Counted from the first letter of the stretch, positions 36,130 through 44,631 are shown. The stretch: 64,000 bases of DNA from Rhizobiales bacterium 62-47 (GCA_001899255.1 MKVX01000005.1:62001-126000); one strand, 5' to 3'. Numbers and translations are program-made. Notes: generated from the sequence alone by a model not told the origin.

Positions 36130-36186
36130 GGTCACTCCTGTCTGAGAGGATGTCGCCGGAAGGTTAGCGTTCCTCCCACCGCCGTC

Positions 36187-36213
36187 TGTATCGTCTGCTA
36201 CCAAGCCGATACA
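36187..36213. promoter_or_regulatory. inverted repeat TGTATCG-N13-CGATACA, operator candidate
   Basis: Two perfect seven-base arms, 36187-36193 and 36207-36213, are separated by 13 bases. The repeat is centred about 71 bases upstream of the ring-cleavage dioxygenase start and lies after the stop of the rid gene. The half-site contains the GTATCG hexamer found upstream of other genes of this region. Confidence 0.5.
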
Positions 36214-36234
36214 TTCTTTGCCGAGGCGGCCAGA

Positions 36235-36648
36235 CTAGCGGGGCGCGTAGGCAACGGCCTTGATTTCGATCACCAGGCCGGGCCGCGCCAGTCCGGCGAT
36301 TTCCAGGATGGTCCAGGTCGGAAACGGCTCGCGGATATAGCGGTTCTTGATCTCAACGAAACGCCCGAGATGATTCTGGAGGCCAACGTGGTAGCTGACG
36401 AGTTCGACGATGTCGTCCAGCGACGCACCCGCCTCCTCGATCACGATCTTCAGGCGATCGAAGGCGTTGACGATCTGGCCTTCGTCGTTCTCCGGCATCG
36501 AACCATCGGGATTGAGCCCGATCTGTCCGGCGACATAGATGAAATCCCCGGCACGCACGGCGGGGGAATAGCCGAATTTCTTGAAAATCGTCGAGCCGTC
36601 CTTCGTCGCGAAGATCGGGTTGCTGGACTCGATAGCCTGCTTCTTCAT
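36235..36648 (-). CDS. RidA/YjgF-family protein (possible muconate-type deaminase)
   Basis: This 137-aa protein starts at the ATG at 36648 (MKKQAIESSNPIFATKDGSTIFKKFGYSPAVRAGDFIYVAGQIG), with a GGAG ribosome-binding site upstream. The C-terminal IAGLARPGLVIEIKAVAYAPR keeps the Arg used by Rid deaminases. 2-Aminomuconate deaminase belongs to this superfamily. Its place between the flavin oxygenase and ring-cleavage dioxygenase genes suggests that the ring-fission product may contain nitrogen, or that a reactive enamine must be cleared. Confidence 0.86.
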   Translation of the reverse strand: MKKQAIESSNPIFATKDGSTIFKKFGYSPAVRAGDFIYVAGQIGLNPDGSMPENDEGQIVNAFDRLKIVIEEAGASLDDIVELVSYHVGLQNHLGRFVEIKNRYIREPFPTWTILEIAGLARPGLVIEIKAVAYAPR

Positions 36649-36671
36649 CACACTCTCCAATGAATCGATGT

Positions 36672-37904
36672 CTAGACCCGCGCGGTCGGCGGCAAAGGTA
36701 GATCGAGCAGCAACCTGCCATAAATTTCGCCGATCGCTTCCGGCTGCAGCAGCATGTGGGTGCTCATGGAATGGACGTCGCGGAACAGCCGTTCGATGCG
36801 TGTGCCGGTTGGCAGCACCGAACTTCCCAACGCCGCGAACATACGTTGTGTGGTTTGCAATGCGAGCCGGGACGCGACCGCAAAGCGTGTCCGCATCGCC
36901 GCGCGTTCAACCAGGCCAACGCGGCCGTTGCGTTCCGCTTCACGCACGATATCCTCCGCATCGTCCAGCAACGCACGTCGCAGAATGGACAGCGTCGCCT
37001 CGCCGGTGGCGACTTCGATCTGCGCCACGCGATCATCGACTAGCGCCTTTTGCGCTGCCGGACTGAATTTCGCGCGGACGATGGTCCGGAACTCCTCCGC
37101 GACGGCGGACGCCACGCCCAGCGTCGGCGCCAGCGTCGACATGGCGTTGATGGCATTGAGCGGCGCATCGGTGACCGGCCCATGGTGCGGACATGTCGGG
37201 TGACGGCCGCCATCCTGCAACGTCTGCCAGTCCATCCAGCGATGCACCGGCACGAAGGTTCGCGTCAGCGCGATATCCTTGCTGCCGGTGCCGCGCATGC
37301 CCAGCACATTCCAGCTCTGGTGATCGATGGCGAACGCATCGGAAGGCACCAGCACGACATGCATCACCGGCTTGCCATCGATCGGGATCGGCACCAGCAA
37401 TCCCGCCCAGGTCGCTGCGTCGATTCCGGACGCGTAACGCCAGCGGCCGCTCAGCAACATGCCGCCGTCGACGTGCTCGACCTGGATATCATAGCCGACG
37501 CCGCCGGTGAGCAGCGAGACGATGGTCGGTTTGCCCGAGAGGAAAACGTCGCGCTGCGCTTCGGCGGAAAACTTGCCGATCATCACCACATTGGCGCTCG
37601 ACAGGCCCAATATCCATGCGCTCGACGAACATCCGCGCGCGATCTGATACACCGCCTCCCAGGCCGTTCGCGGCTCCAGCCCGAGGCCGCCGTAAAGACT
37701 CGGCTGGGTAATGCGGAACAGCCCGTCATCGACCAGCCGCTCCACCACCTCCGGCGTCAGGCAGCGGCGCTGCTCCACTTCGGCGGCCTTGCCGCGCAGC
37801 CAATCCTGGGTTTGCTCGGTGCGCGCAAGAAGCGACGCAATATCTGCGCCATCATTTGGCTGGAGATCGGGTTGGGCAAGCGCCATTGACGATATCGGCT
37901 CCAT
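36672..37904 (-). CDS. flavin-dependent monooxygenase, acyl-CoA dehydrogenase fold (HPA 3-hydroxylase C2-like)
   Basis: This 410-aa protein has the acyl-CoA dehydrogenase fold but fits the group D two-component monooxygenases (p-hydroxyphenylacetate hydroxylase C2, HsaA), which take reduced flavin from a separate reductase and hydroxylate a phenol ring. Supporting segments are LVDDGLFRITQPSLYGGLGLEPRTAWEAVYQIARGCSSSAWILGL near the amino end, LSGRWRYASGIDAATW and WNVLGMRGTGSKDIAL. The ATG at 37904 has an AGGGAG site. A flavin reductase is encoded at 38716-39222 and is the probable partner. An HpaB-like function is inferred. Confidence 0.82.
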   Translation of the reverse strand: MEPISSMALAQPDLQPNDGADIASLLARTEQTQDWLRGKAAEVEQRRCLTPEVVERLVDDGLFRITQPSLYGGLGLEPRTAWEAVYQIARGCSSSAWILGLSSANVVMIGKFSAEAQRDVFLSGKPTIVSLLTGGVGYDIQVEHVDGGMLLSGRWRYASGIDAATWAGLLVPIPIDGKPVMHVVLVPSDAFAIDHQSWNVLGMRGTGSKDIALTRTFVPVHRWMDWQTLQDGGRHPTCPHHGPVTDAPLNAINAMSTLAPTLGVASAVAEEFRTIVRAKFSPAAQKALVDDRVAQIEVATGEATLSILRRALLDDAEDIVREAERNGRVGLVERAAMRTRFAVASRLALQTTQRMFAALGSSVLPTGTRIERLFRDVHSMSTHMLLQPEAIGEIYGRLLLDLPLPPTARV

Positions 37905-37953
37905 GGGAAAAACTCCCTGAACCGAAGCTAGACCAGAGCATTTTCGCGGCGCT

Positions 37954-37967
37954 GTATCGCCCTATAC
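37954..37967. promoter_or_regulatory. GTAT-N6-ATAC repeat in the divergent oxygenase/regulator region
   Basis: GTATCGCCCTATAC lies between the oxygenase gene (minus, start 37904) and the Crp-like regulator gene (plus, start 38026). Its first eight bases, GTATCGCC, recur at 39273-39280 upstream of the flavin reductase gene. This is the candidate binding site of the adjacent regulator. Confidence 0.45.
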
Positions 37968-38025
37968 GAGCTTCCATAACATTTCCGGATCAACTCGGAC
38001 GATCCCACGGATTGGCTTGGAATAC

Positions 38026-38688
38026 ATGTCAAAGAAAAAGCTCGGCACCTGGCGCATCGACCGGCAGTTGGTGGAATCCCTCACCGAACATGCCGCCTAT
38101 GGCCGCCGCAAGAAATTCAAGAAGAACGAAATTCTTTATGAGCAAGGCGAGATTTCGTCCCGCTTCTATTTCGTCATCAAGGGTCTCGTGCAAATCTCGA
38201 TTTTCCGGGTCGATGGCTCCGAAGTCGTGCTCGAACTCATGGGCCCCGATACGATCTGCGGCGAGGGATCGGCGTTCGACGGTTTGCCGCGGTTTTCCAG
38301 CGCGGTGGCGATCGAAGATACCGAGGCGATCGAATTCGACACTTCGAAGATGACCGAAATCTTCCGGCAGCATCCAGAATTCGCAACATCCCTCTTGCGC
38401 GTCACCAGCCTCAAGCAACGCGTGGTCGCCATTCGCCTGAAGCATCTCGCGTCGCGCGAGCCGCAAGAGCGCATCATGGAATTACTCACGCGCCTCGAAG
38501 ACATGTTCGCAATCGATCACCCGAAAGGCCGGCTGCTGGTGACCCATGTGACGCACGAGCAAATCGCCGCGATGACCGGCACTTCGCGGGTGACGGTTAC
38601 GCGCACCCTGCAACGCCTCCGCGATCAAGGCCGCATCGGCATTCTCGACGGGCATATTCTGCTGAGACGCAAGGCGCGAGCGGACTGA
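38026..38688 (+). CDS. Crp/Fnr-family transcriptional regulator
   Basis: This 220-aa regulator starts at the ATG at 38026 (MSKKKLGTWRIDRQLV). The beta-roll contains GEGSAFDGLPRFSSAVA. Aligned with Crp, the Glu and Ser of the cAMP site are kept but the Arg82 position is Phe, so another ligand is likely. The C-terminal helix-turn-helix is THEQIAAMTGTSRVTVTRTLQRLRDQGRI. It is transcribed away from the oxygenase gene and toward the reductase gene, and a GTATCG repeat lies in the divergent promoter region. It is a paralog of the protein at 39306. Confidence 0.9.
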   Translation: MSKKKLGTWRIDRQLVESLTEHAAYGRRKKFKKNEILYEQGEISSRFYFVIKGLVQISIFRVDGSEVVLELMGPDTICGEGSAFDGLPRFSSAVAIEDTEAIEFDTSKMTEIFRQHPEFATSLLRVTSLKQRVVAIRLKHLASREPQERIMELLTRLEDMFAIDHPKGRLLVTHVTHEQIAAMTGTSRVTVTRTLQRLRDQGRIGILDGHILLRRKARAD

Positions 38689-38715
38689 TCCAGCGTTAGG
38701 CGGAAATCCGCTTGC

Positions 38716-39222
38716 TTAACGGCACAGAGCCGATTCCTGGTGCGGCAGCAGGCGATAGCGGCCTTCGTGAAACAGAAGCGGCCGCTGCGGCGCGGCGGGC
38801 GCAAGAATCTCCTTCACCTCGCCGACGATAATGCTGTGATCGCCGCCAGGATAGACCGAAGCGACCTTGCAAAGCAGCGCGCCGTTGCAATCCGGGATCG
38901 CAAGCCACGCGCCGTGACCGCGACATTTGGTGATGTCCCAGCGCTCGCGCTGACCTGCGAAAAAACTCGACACATCCGTTTGCGCGGCGGCGAGGATATT
39001 GACCGAGAACAGGCCGCAATCAAGCACCGCTTCCGCCGTGCGACTGCTGTTCTTGGCACAGAACAGCAACAGCGGCGGATCAAGGCTGAGCGAGGTCAGC
39101 GAGTTGACGGTGAGACCAACTGGGCCATTCCTGCCGGCAGTTAGCACCACGGCAACGCCGGTGGCGAAACGCCCCATCATCTGGCGAAAGGTCAGATCTT
39201 GGCTCTCGGCCATCCCTCGCAT
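38716..39222 (-). CDS. flavin reductase, NAD(P)H:FMN/FAD oxidoreductase (HpaC-like)
   Basis: This 168-aa protein starts at the ATG at 39222, five bases after AGGAG; an ATG at 39213 is too close to the site. The flavin reductase domain includes RQMMGRFATGVAVVLTAGRNGPVGLTVNSLTSLSLDPPLLLFCAKNSS, SVNILAAAQTDVSSFFAG and the C-terminal HEGRYRLLP. It should supply reduced flavin to the oxygenase encoded at 36672. The two genes are on the same strand but are split by the Crp-like gene transcribed in the other direction. Confidence 0.88.
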   Translation of the reverse strand: MRGMAESQDLTFRQMMGRFATGVAVVLTAGRNGPVGLTVNSLTSLSLDPPLLLFCAKNSSRTAEAVLDCGLFSVNILAAAQTDVSSFFAGQRERWDITKCRGHGAWLAIPDCNGALLCKVASVYPGGDHSIIVGEVKEILAPAAPQRPLLFHEGRYRLLPHQESALCR

Positions 39223-39272
39223 CCTCGCTCCTGAACTGACACGCAGGATGAGGGATTCCGCAAAACGATGCC

Positions 39273-39284
39273 GTATCGCCGTAC
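39273..39284. promoter_or_regulatory. GTATCGCC element upstream of the flavin reductase gene
   Basis: GTATCGCCGTAC lies 51 bases upstream of the reductase start, with arms GTA and TAC around six bases. The first eight bases match those at 37954-37961, which suggests shared control with the oxygenase gene. Confidence 0.4.
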
Positions 39285-39305
39285 ACAACAGGCCCGATCG
39301 AAAAA

Positions 39306-40019
39306 TCAGGCGCGGACCATTGCTCCGTTCTCCGGGCTCGCCGATGCGCCACGATGCGCCCGCACCAGTTCATACTGCCCGCGCTTGCACCGCACCGCGC
39401 CCTCGCGCCGCAACTTCTGCATCGCGCGGGTGACCGTGATGCGCGATGCCCCGATCAGATTGGCGATCTGCTGATGCGTGAGAATGATCGCCGGCGAATC
39501 CGGAAGCGTGATCTGCGACAGCAGTTCGGTGATGCGCACCTCGGGCGAAGCCTGCGCGACCTGCACGAGACGGCTTGCCAGCGTCCGCTGCTTGAGCGCA
39601 ATCGTTTGCACAATCAACGCCGCGAGTTCGGCGTCCGACGACATCAGCTTGCAGAAATCCGCCGCCGGAATGGCCAGCACCTCGCTCGGTTCGAGCGCGT
39701 TGGCACTCGAAAACCGCGGCATGCCGTCGAACGCCGCGCCTTCGCCGCACAGCGCGCCCGCACCAACGATGTCGATCAGCAGTTCCTGGCCGCCGGCACG
39801 CAACATGGTGATGCCGATCCGGCCGGAAACCACCACGAACACTTGCTCGCTGAATTCGCCCTGCCGGTATACCGCACGCCCCTTGGCGATCTTCCGCCGC
39901 GACAGTGCCGGCGCAACCTTGAGCAGACGATTCAACATCGCCGACGGCACCCGCAGCGTCTCGCTCACCTCCGGGCGAGCACCCACGGTTGACGGCAGAG
40001 ACAAACCCGCTTGAGACAT
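39306..40019 (-). CDS. Crp/Fnr-family transcriptional regulator
   Basis: This 237-aa regulator starts at 40019 (MSQAGLSLPSTVGARPEVSETLRVP). The effector pocket GEGAAFDGMPRFSSANA is almost the same as in the regulator at 38026, again with Phe where Crp has Arg82. The helix-turn-helix is THQQIANLIGASRITVTRAMQKLRREGAV. It lies 83 bases upstream of the flavin reductase gene in the same direction and may be co-transcribed. The two paralogs may respond to related non-cAMP ligands. Confidence 0.9.
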   Translation of the reverse strand: MSQAGLSLPSTVGARPEVSETLRVPSAMLNRLLKVAPALSRRKIAKGRAVYRQGEFSEQVFVVVSGRIGITMLRAGGQELLIDIVGAGALCGEGAAFDGMPRFSSANALEPSEVLAIPAADFCKLMSSDAELAALIVQTIALKQRTLASRLVQVAQASPEVRITELLSQITLPDSPAIILTHQQIANLIGASRITVTRAMQKLRREGAVRCKRGQYELVRAHRGASASPENGAMVRA

Positions 40020-40094
40020 GTCGTACTCCTCAATCGGCCACCGGCGAGCGCCGACGCATGGGAACCGCCATTCGGCTCAGTCCGGCATCCTATA

Positions 40095-41021
40095 TCATTG
40101 CGCCGCGTTATGTAGCCATTCCGTCATCGCGACATGCTCAGCCTGCGCGGCATCGCAAAGTGCCCGGGCACGGACAAAGCCGTGAATGAGGCCCAAGCCC
40201 GGGCGGAAGGTCACCGGGACGCCCGCGCTCTCGAGACGCGCGGCATAGGCATGACCGTCGTCGCGCAGCGGATCGTGCTCCGCCACGACAATAAACGCGG
40301 CCGGCAAATCGGCGAAGCTTTCGGCATGGATCGGCATCGCAAGCGGGTTCTTGTGTTGCGCGGCGTCCGGACAATACTGATTCCAGAACCAGATCATCTC
40401 GACCGCCTTGAGATAGGGCGCGCTGGCTTCGCTGCGATACGAGGGCCGATCGAAATCGACATCGACGCACGGATAGAGCAAGAGCTGCCCGCGCAGCTTC
40501 ACGGGGCTGCCGCGAAAGGCCAGCGTCATCGCTGCCGCCAGATTGCCGCCTGCGGAATCGCCGCCGACAAAGATGGCGGCAGGGTCGACACCGATCGAAG
40601 CCGCATTCTCGAACACCCAGCCGACCGCGACACGGCAATCGTCGATCGCCGCCGGGAACGGATGCTCCGGTGCGCGCGCATAATCGACGCTGATCACGAC
40701 ACACGGCGTATCTGCGGCGATGGCCGCCGTGATGGAATCGTGACTATCGATGCTGCCGATCACCCAGCCGCCGCCATGCATGTACACCAGCGCTGGCAAT
40801 GCCCGCTGCGCGCGCGGCCGATAGATACGAACGCGCACAGGGCGCTGCGCATCGATGATAAGGGTCTCCACCTCGAGCCCGTCCGGATAGGGCGTCCGTG
40901 CCGCCGCCGACAACCGCTCGACGCGCTCGCGCCAGACATCGACCGGCAGCGACAAAACCGGCTCCGGCCACGCCTCGTTCAAACGCGCGATGAAGGGAGC
41001 AAGCTGCGGATCGATAGCCAT
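40095..41021 (-). CDS. alpha/beta-hydrolase esterase, hormone-sensitive lipase group
   Basis: This 308-aa esterase starts at the ATG at 41021 with an AGGA site upstream (MAIDPQLAPFIARLNEAWPEP). The oxyanion-hole motif HGGGW, the nucleophile elbow GGDSAGGNLAAAM, the Asp in VVAEHDPLRDDG and the His in GLIHGFVRA complete the catalytic set of the HSL family. It is cytosolic, since no signal peptide is seen. It is the last gene of the minus-strand group that includes the third Liv importer. It likely hydrolyses an ester of the imported compound. Confidence 0.88.
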   Translation of the reverse strand: MAIDPQLAPFIARLNEAWPEPVLSLPVDVWRERVERLSAAARTPYPDGLEVETLIIDAQRPVRVRIYRPRAQRALPALVYMHGGGWVIGSIDSHDSITAAIAADTPCVVISVDYARAPEHPFPAAIDDCRVAVGWVFENAASIGVDPAAIFVGGDSAGGNLAAAMTLAFRGSPVKLRGQLLLYPCVDVDFDRPSYRSEASAPYLKAVEMIWFWNQYCPDAAQHKNPLAMPIHAESFADLPAAFIVVAEHDPLRDDGHAYAARLESAGVPVTFRPGLGLIHGFVRARALCDAAQAEHVAMTEWLHNAAQ

Positions 41022-41046
41022 GATGCAATCCTGTACTGATGAAAAA

Positions 41047-42720
41047 CTAGGTTTCGCCGCCATGAACGAAGCGGCCGCCCACCATGGTGGCAAGGCAGGA
41101 CAACGAGTCCAGCGCATCGCCCGGTGTCGTCAGCGGGCAACCGCTCAGAACCGCGAAGTCGGCGAAATAGCCCGGCGCGATACGCCCCTTCACGTGCTCC
41201 TCGAACGAGAACCATGCGCCGTTCTGCGTCATCGCGCGCAGCGCCAGCTCGGCGGAGGTGCGGCCGTTGCCGCCAAGAACTTCGCCCGTGGTGCGCTCAC
41301 GCCGCGTTCGCATCGCGCGCATGGTGGCGAGCGGATTGCACGGGCTGTTGTCGGTGCCGCAGGCGACCGGCACGCCCAGCGAGTCCAGTTGCGCAGCCGG
41401 CGCGACCAATGCGCGTTCCGTTTCCGATAATGGAAAGAACCGCGTGCCCACCTTCCAGACATGATAGTCCGGGATCAGCGTGACCCCGATGCCAAGCGCC
41501 TTGAGGCGCGCCAGATCGCCCATGGCGGCATAGCTCATGTGCTCGACGATCCAGCGCCGGCTGGCGATGCCGTGCGCGGCGTGGACACGCTCGAAGATCG
41601 GCAGGATCTCATGCAGCTTGTCGATGGCGATGGTGTGGATGCGCAAGTCATGTTCCGCCGCCAGCATGCAGAGCCGTTCGAACTCCGCCGGCGTGTTGGC
41701 TTGCTTGACATAACACGACCATCCCAGATCGGCAGGATTGGCCATCGCCGCGGCAGCCGCCGTCGGCTCACCGCCGTAACTGACGAAAATGCCGCCAATG
41801 CGCAGCATGGCGTCGCCGAGCCCGGCTCCGCGCGCATACGAAAGCCAGTCGCGCATCATGAGCTGCGCATCGTCCAGCGTCGTCCAGGTCGGACTGACGA
41901 CGAGATGCATCCGCATTGTCAACTCTCGCGCCTGCTGCAGATCGCGATAGGCGCTGATGACCTCCGGTGCACAGCCGTGCCCTTCGTAGACGCTCGTCGT
42001 TCCCATCGCATGATAGGTCCGGACCGAACGCACGATGCCTTCGCGCCTGTCTCGCGCGGAGAACCGCGGCACCGCCGGCAGCAAAGCGATCTGGGCCGAG
42101 TCCGGATAGTTGTGTTCGACGATAATGCCGGTCAGTTCACCCGCCGCATCGCGCTCCAGTTCGACGCCTTCCACTGGCGACGTCGAGGAGCAGTCGAGTC
42201 CATTGAGCTTCAGCGCCCGCGAATTGAGGGCCGTATAACACGGCACCAGACTCCAATATCCGGATGGCGGCAGGATGCAGACCGGATGATCCGGCGCAGC
42301 GCGATCCAATTCGGCACGCGTCGGCATCCGCCGTTCCTGCAGCACGATGGGGCCACCGAAATAGAACGGCGCATCCCCGACTGGCATGGTCACAACCCAT
42401 TCGCCCGGCGGCGTCGCGCGAGCCAGTTCGGCGATCCGCGCCAGCACATCGGCAATACTGCGCACGTGACCTAACGAGGGAAACCGGTCGCGCAAACCTT
42501 CGGTGTCCATATGCGCATGCGCGTCATTGAACCCGGGGATGATGGTGCCATCGGTGCGGAACACACGGGTTTCCGCCCCCTTCAAGTCCAGGATGTCGGC
42601 TTCCGAACCGACAGCGACGATCCTGTCATCCTGCACCGCGACGGCTTGCGCGATGCGCCCCGTCCCATCCAGTGTGATCGTTCGGCCAACGAGAATGCGA
42701 TCGACGCTATGTCGCTTCAT
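41047..42720 (-). CDS. YtcJ-like amidohydrolase
   Basis: This 557-aa metal-dependent hydrolase starts at the ATG at 42720 (MKRHSVDRILVGRTITLDGTGRIAQAVAVQDDRIVAVGSEADIL). The metal motif PGFNDAHAHMDTEGL contains HxH. Further ligands fit DLRIHTIAIDKLHEI, WIVEHMSYAAM and VACGTDNSPCNPL. It resembles the amidohydrolase at 28352 only at family level. The start overlaps the livM stop by 14 bases, so it belongs to the transport operon. The substrate is unknown, but an imported amide or imide is plausible. Confidence 0.88.
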   Translation of the reverse strand: MKRHSVDRILVGRTITLDGTGRIAQAVAVQDDRIVAVGSEADILDLKGAETRVFRTDGTIIPGFNDAHAHMDTEGLRDRFPSLGHVRSIADVLARIAELARATPPGEWVVTMPVGDAPFYFGGPIVLQERRMPTRAELDRAAPDHPVCILPPSGYWSLVPCYTALNSRALKLNGLDCSSTSPVEGVELERDAAGELTGIIVEHNYPDSAQIALLPAVPRFSARDRREGIVRSVRTYHAMGTTSVYEGHGCAPEVISAYRDLQQARELTMRMHLVVSPTWTTLDDAQLMMRDWLSYARGAGLGDAMLRIGGIFVSYGGEPTAAAAAMANPADLGWSCYVKQANTPAEFERLCMLAAEHDLRIHTIAIDKLHEILPIFERVHAAHGIASRRWIVEHMSYAAMGDLARLKALGIGVTLIPDYHVWKVGTRFFPLSETERALVAPAAQLDSLGVPVACGTDNSPCNPLATMRAMRTRRERTTGEVLGGNGRTSAELALRAMTQNGAWFSFEEHVKGRIAPGYFADFAVLSGCPLTTPGDALDSLSCLATMVGGRFVHGGET

Positions 42721-43753
42721 GCTGCGCTCCCCGCGTGCTTGCCTCGATTGCCGTCTCCGTCGCGGCGGCTTCGGTCCAGCCGAGCCGTGCGCATGCGCGC
42801 AAATACCATCGCTCCGCGAGGCCACCGACTCCCGCCGGGATCAGAACCAGCGTGAGGATCAGCGCTCCGCCGAACACCAGCCCGCCGAGCGACACATCGA
42901 TATCGCTCGCCCAGATCGGCACGAACTGAATAAACATCGCACCGATAAATGCGCCGCTCAGCGACGTGATGCCGCCGACGACCGCGCCGACAAACAGGCT
43001 CAGGCTCATCATCACGTTGAACGTGTCCGGCGATACGAAGCCGACGATCATCGCATACAGCGATCCGGCGACGCCGGCATAAAGGCTGCTCATGGCGAAA
43101 GTGGCGGTCGTCAGCCGCGCGCGGTTGACTCCCATCACGGCTGCGACGAGCTGATTGTCGCGTGCCGCCACCAGCGCGCGCCGCAGCGGTCCGGACAGGA
43201 TGCGGCGAGCCACGACGTAAAGGACGGCGGCGATGGCGAGCGACACAAAGTAGATCCACTGCGACTCGTCGAGCGGGACAGATGCAGGCGGCGCGGGATT
43301 GCCGACATTCAGTCCCTGCACGCCGCCGGTGAATGCATCGAAGCGCTTGAGCACCGGCGGCACCGTGATCGACAGCACCAGCGTGCCAAGCGCCAGATAA
43401 AGTCCCTGCAAGCGCAGCGCCGGAAAGCCCAGACACCACCCCGCAATCCAGCTCAGGGCCGCCGCGACGGGGATCGTCGCATAGGGATTCCAGCCGTAGC
43501 GCACCGTCAGAATCGCTGTGGTATAGGAGCCGAGCGCGACGAAGGCGGCATGGCCGAGCGTGATAGCGCCACCGTAACCGGTGACCAGATTGATCCCGAC
43601 GATGGCGATGGCAAAGACCAAGACCGTCGCGAACTGGCTGACCAGATAGTTCGGGATCATAAATGGGATGACATAAAGAAACAGGATTGCGACGACGATC
43701 GCGGTCGCGATCCGCACAGCGACAGGCAATCGTGGCTTGACGACGACACTCAT
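42707..43753 (-). CDS. livM: Liv-type ABC permease LivM (system 3)
   Basis: This 348-aa permease starts at the ATG at 43753 (MSVVVKPRLPVAVRIATAIVVAILFLYVIPFMIPNYLVSQF) and overlaps the livH stop by four bases. The LivM signature VGINLVTGYGGAITLGHAAFVALGSYTTAILTVRYGW is intact. Unlike systems 1 and 2 it has no ATPase fused to it. About ten hydrophobic segments are present. Confidence 0.92.
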   Translation of the reverse strand: MSVVVKPRLPVAVRIATAIVVAILFLYVIPFMIPNYLVSQFATVLVFAIAIVGINLVTGYGGAITLGHAAFVALGSYTTAILTVRYGWNPYATIPVAAALSWIAGWCLGFPALRLQGLYLALGTLVLSITVPPVLKRFDAFTGGVQGLNVGNPAPPASVPLDESQWIYFVSLAIAAVLYVVARRILSGPLRRALVAARDNQLVAAVMGVNRARLTTATFAMSSLYAGVAGSLYAMIVGFVSPDTFNVMMSLSLFVGAVVGGITSLSGAFIGAMFIQFVPIWASDIDVSLGGLVFGGALILTLVLIPAGVGGLAERWYLRACARLGWTEAAATETAIEASTRGAQHEAT

Positions 43754-44631
43754 AGGCGCACGACTTTCTTGCGGCCGAATAATCCGTCCGGTTTGATCAG
43801 CAGCGTTCCGAAGATCAGGACCAGCGCAACGATGATCTTGAGGTCGGGACCGATCCACGGAATGTAGGTTCCGACGAGATTTTCAACGATGCCTACCAGG
43901 AGGCCGCCAACAACGGCGCCGACAACACTGTCGAACCCGCCAAGCGTCGCCGCGGCGAATGCATAGATGATGACCCCGAACATCATGGTCGGATTGAGAA
44001 AGACTTTCGGCGCGACAAGGATGCCCGACAGCGCGCCAAGCGCGGCCGCGATGCCCCAGCCGATCAGCAGCATGACCGGCACCGAAACGCCGACCAGCAC
44101 GGCGGAGTCGGGGGTCGACGCCGCACCGCGCATCGCCAGGCCGACTTTCGTCGTCTCGAACAACAGGTAGAGCAACAGTAGCACGACGCCGACCACGGCG
44201 ATGATGCCGGCCGTTTCGGCGGAGACGCTGAACGATCCGAGTTGCAAATGCGCCTTTGGAAACAGACTCGGAAGCGCCTTGATCGTGTAGGTCCACAGAA
44301 AGCCTGCAAGACTGTTGAGCGCGAGATACAATCCGATCAGCACGCTGACCACGGTGAGCAGGCTCGCATGCGACAGCGGCTTGACGATGCTGGCATAGAG
44401 CAAGGCACCGGCGATGAACGACAGCACGATGCTGATCAGCGCCGCTGGGATCAACGGCAATCCCCACGCCATCAGCTGCCATGTCACATAGGCCGAGAGC
44501 ATCGCCATTTCGCCCTGCGCGAAATTCACGATACCGGTCGAGCGATAGCTGAACACCAGCGCGAGCGCCAGCGACGCGTAGATCGCGCCGTCCGCCAGAC
44601 CATCGATCAACTGATTGGCGAAGAGTGTCAT
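43750..44631 (-). CDS. livH: Liv-type ABC permease LivH (system 3)
   Basis: This 293-aa permease begins MTLFANQLIDGLADGAIYASLALALVFSYRSTGIVNFAQGEMAMLSAY. Its length is the usual one for LivH and lacks the extra loop of systems 1 and 2. It overlaps both neighbours by four bases, and the order livF-livH-livM gives tight translational coupling. Confidence 0.92.
   Translation of the reverse strand: MTLFANQLIDGLADGAIYASLALALVFSYRSTGIVNFAQGEMAMLSAYVTWQLMAWGLPLIPAALISIVLSFIAGALLYASIVKPLSHASLLTVVSVLIGLYLALNSLAGFLWTYTIKALPSLFPKAHLQLGSFSVSAETAGIIAVVGVVLLLLYLLFETTKVGLAMRGAASTPDSAVLVGVSVPVMLLIGWGIAAALGALSGILVAPKVFLNPTMMFGVIIYAFAAATLGGFDSVVGAVVGGLLVGIVENLVGTYIPWIGPDLKIIVALVLIFGTLLIKPDGLFGRKKVVRL

Noticed and set aside
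38700-38711. Small GCGG-AAAT-CCGC hairpin between the Crp-like and flavin reductase genes as a terminator.
   Set aside because: It has only four base pairs and no T-run. It is not strong enough to report as a feature.
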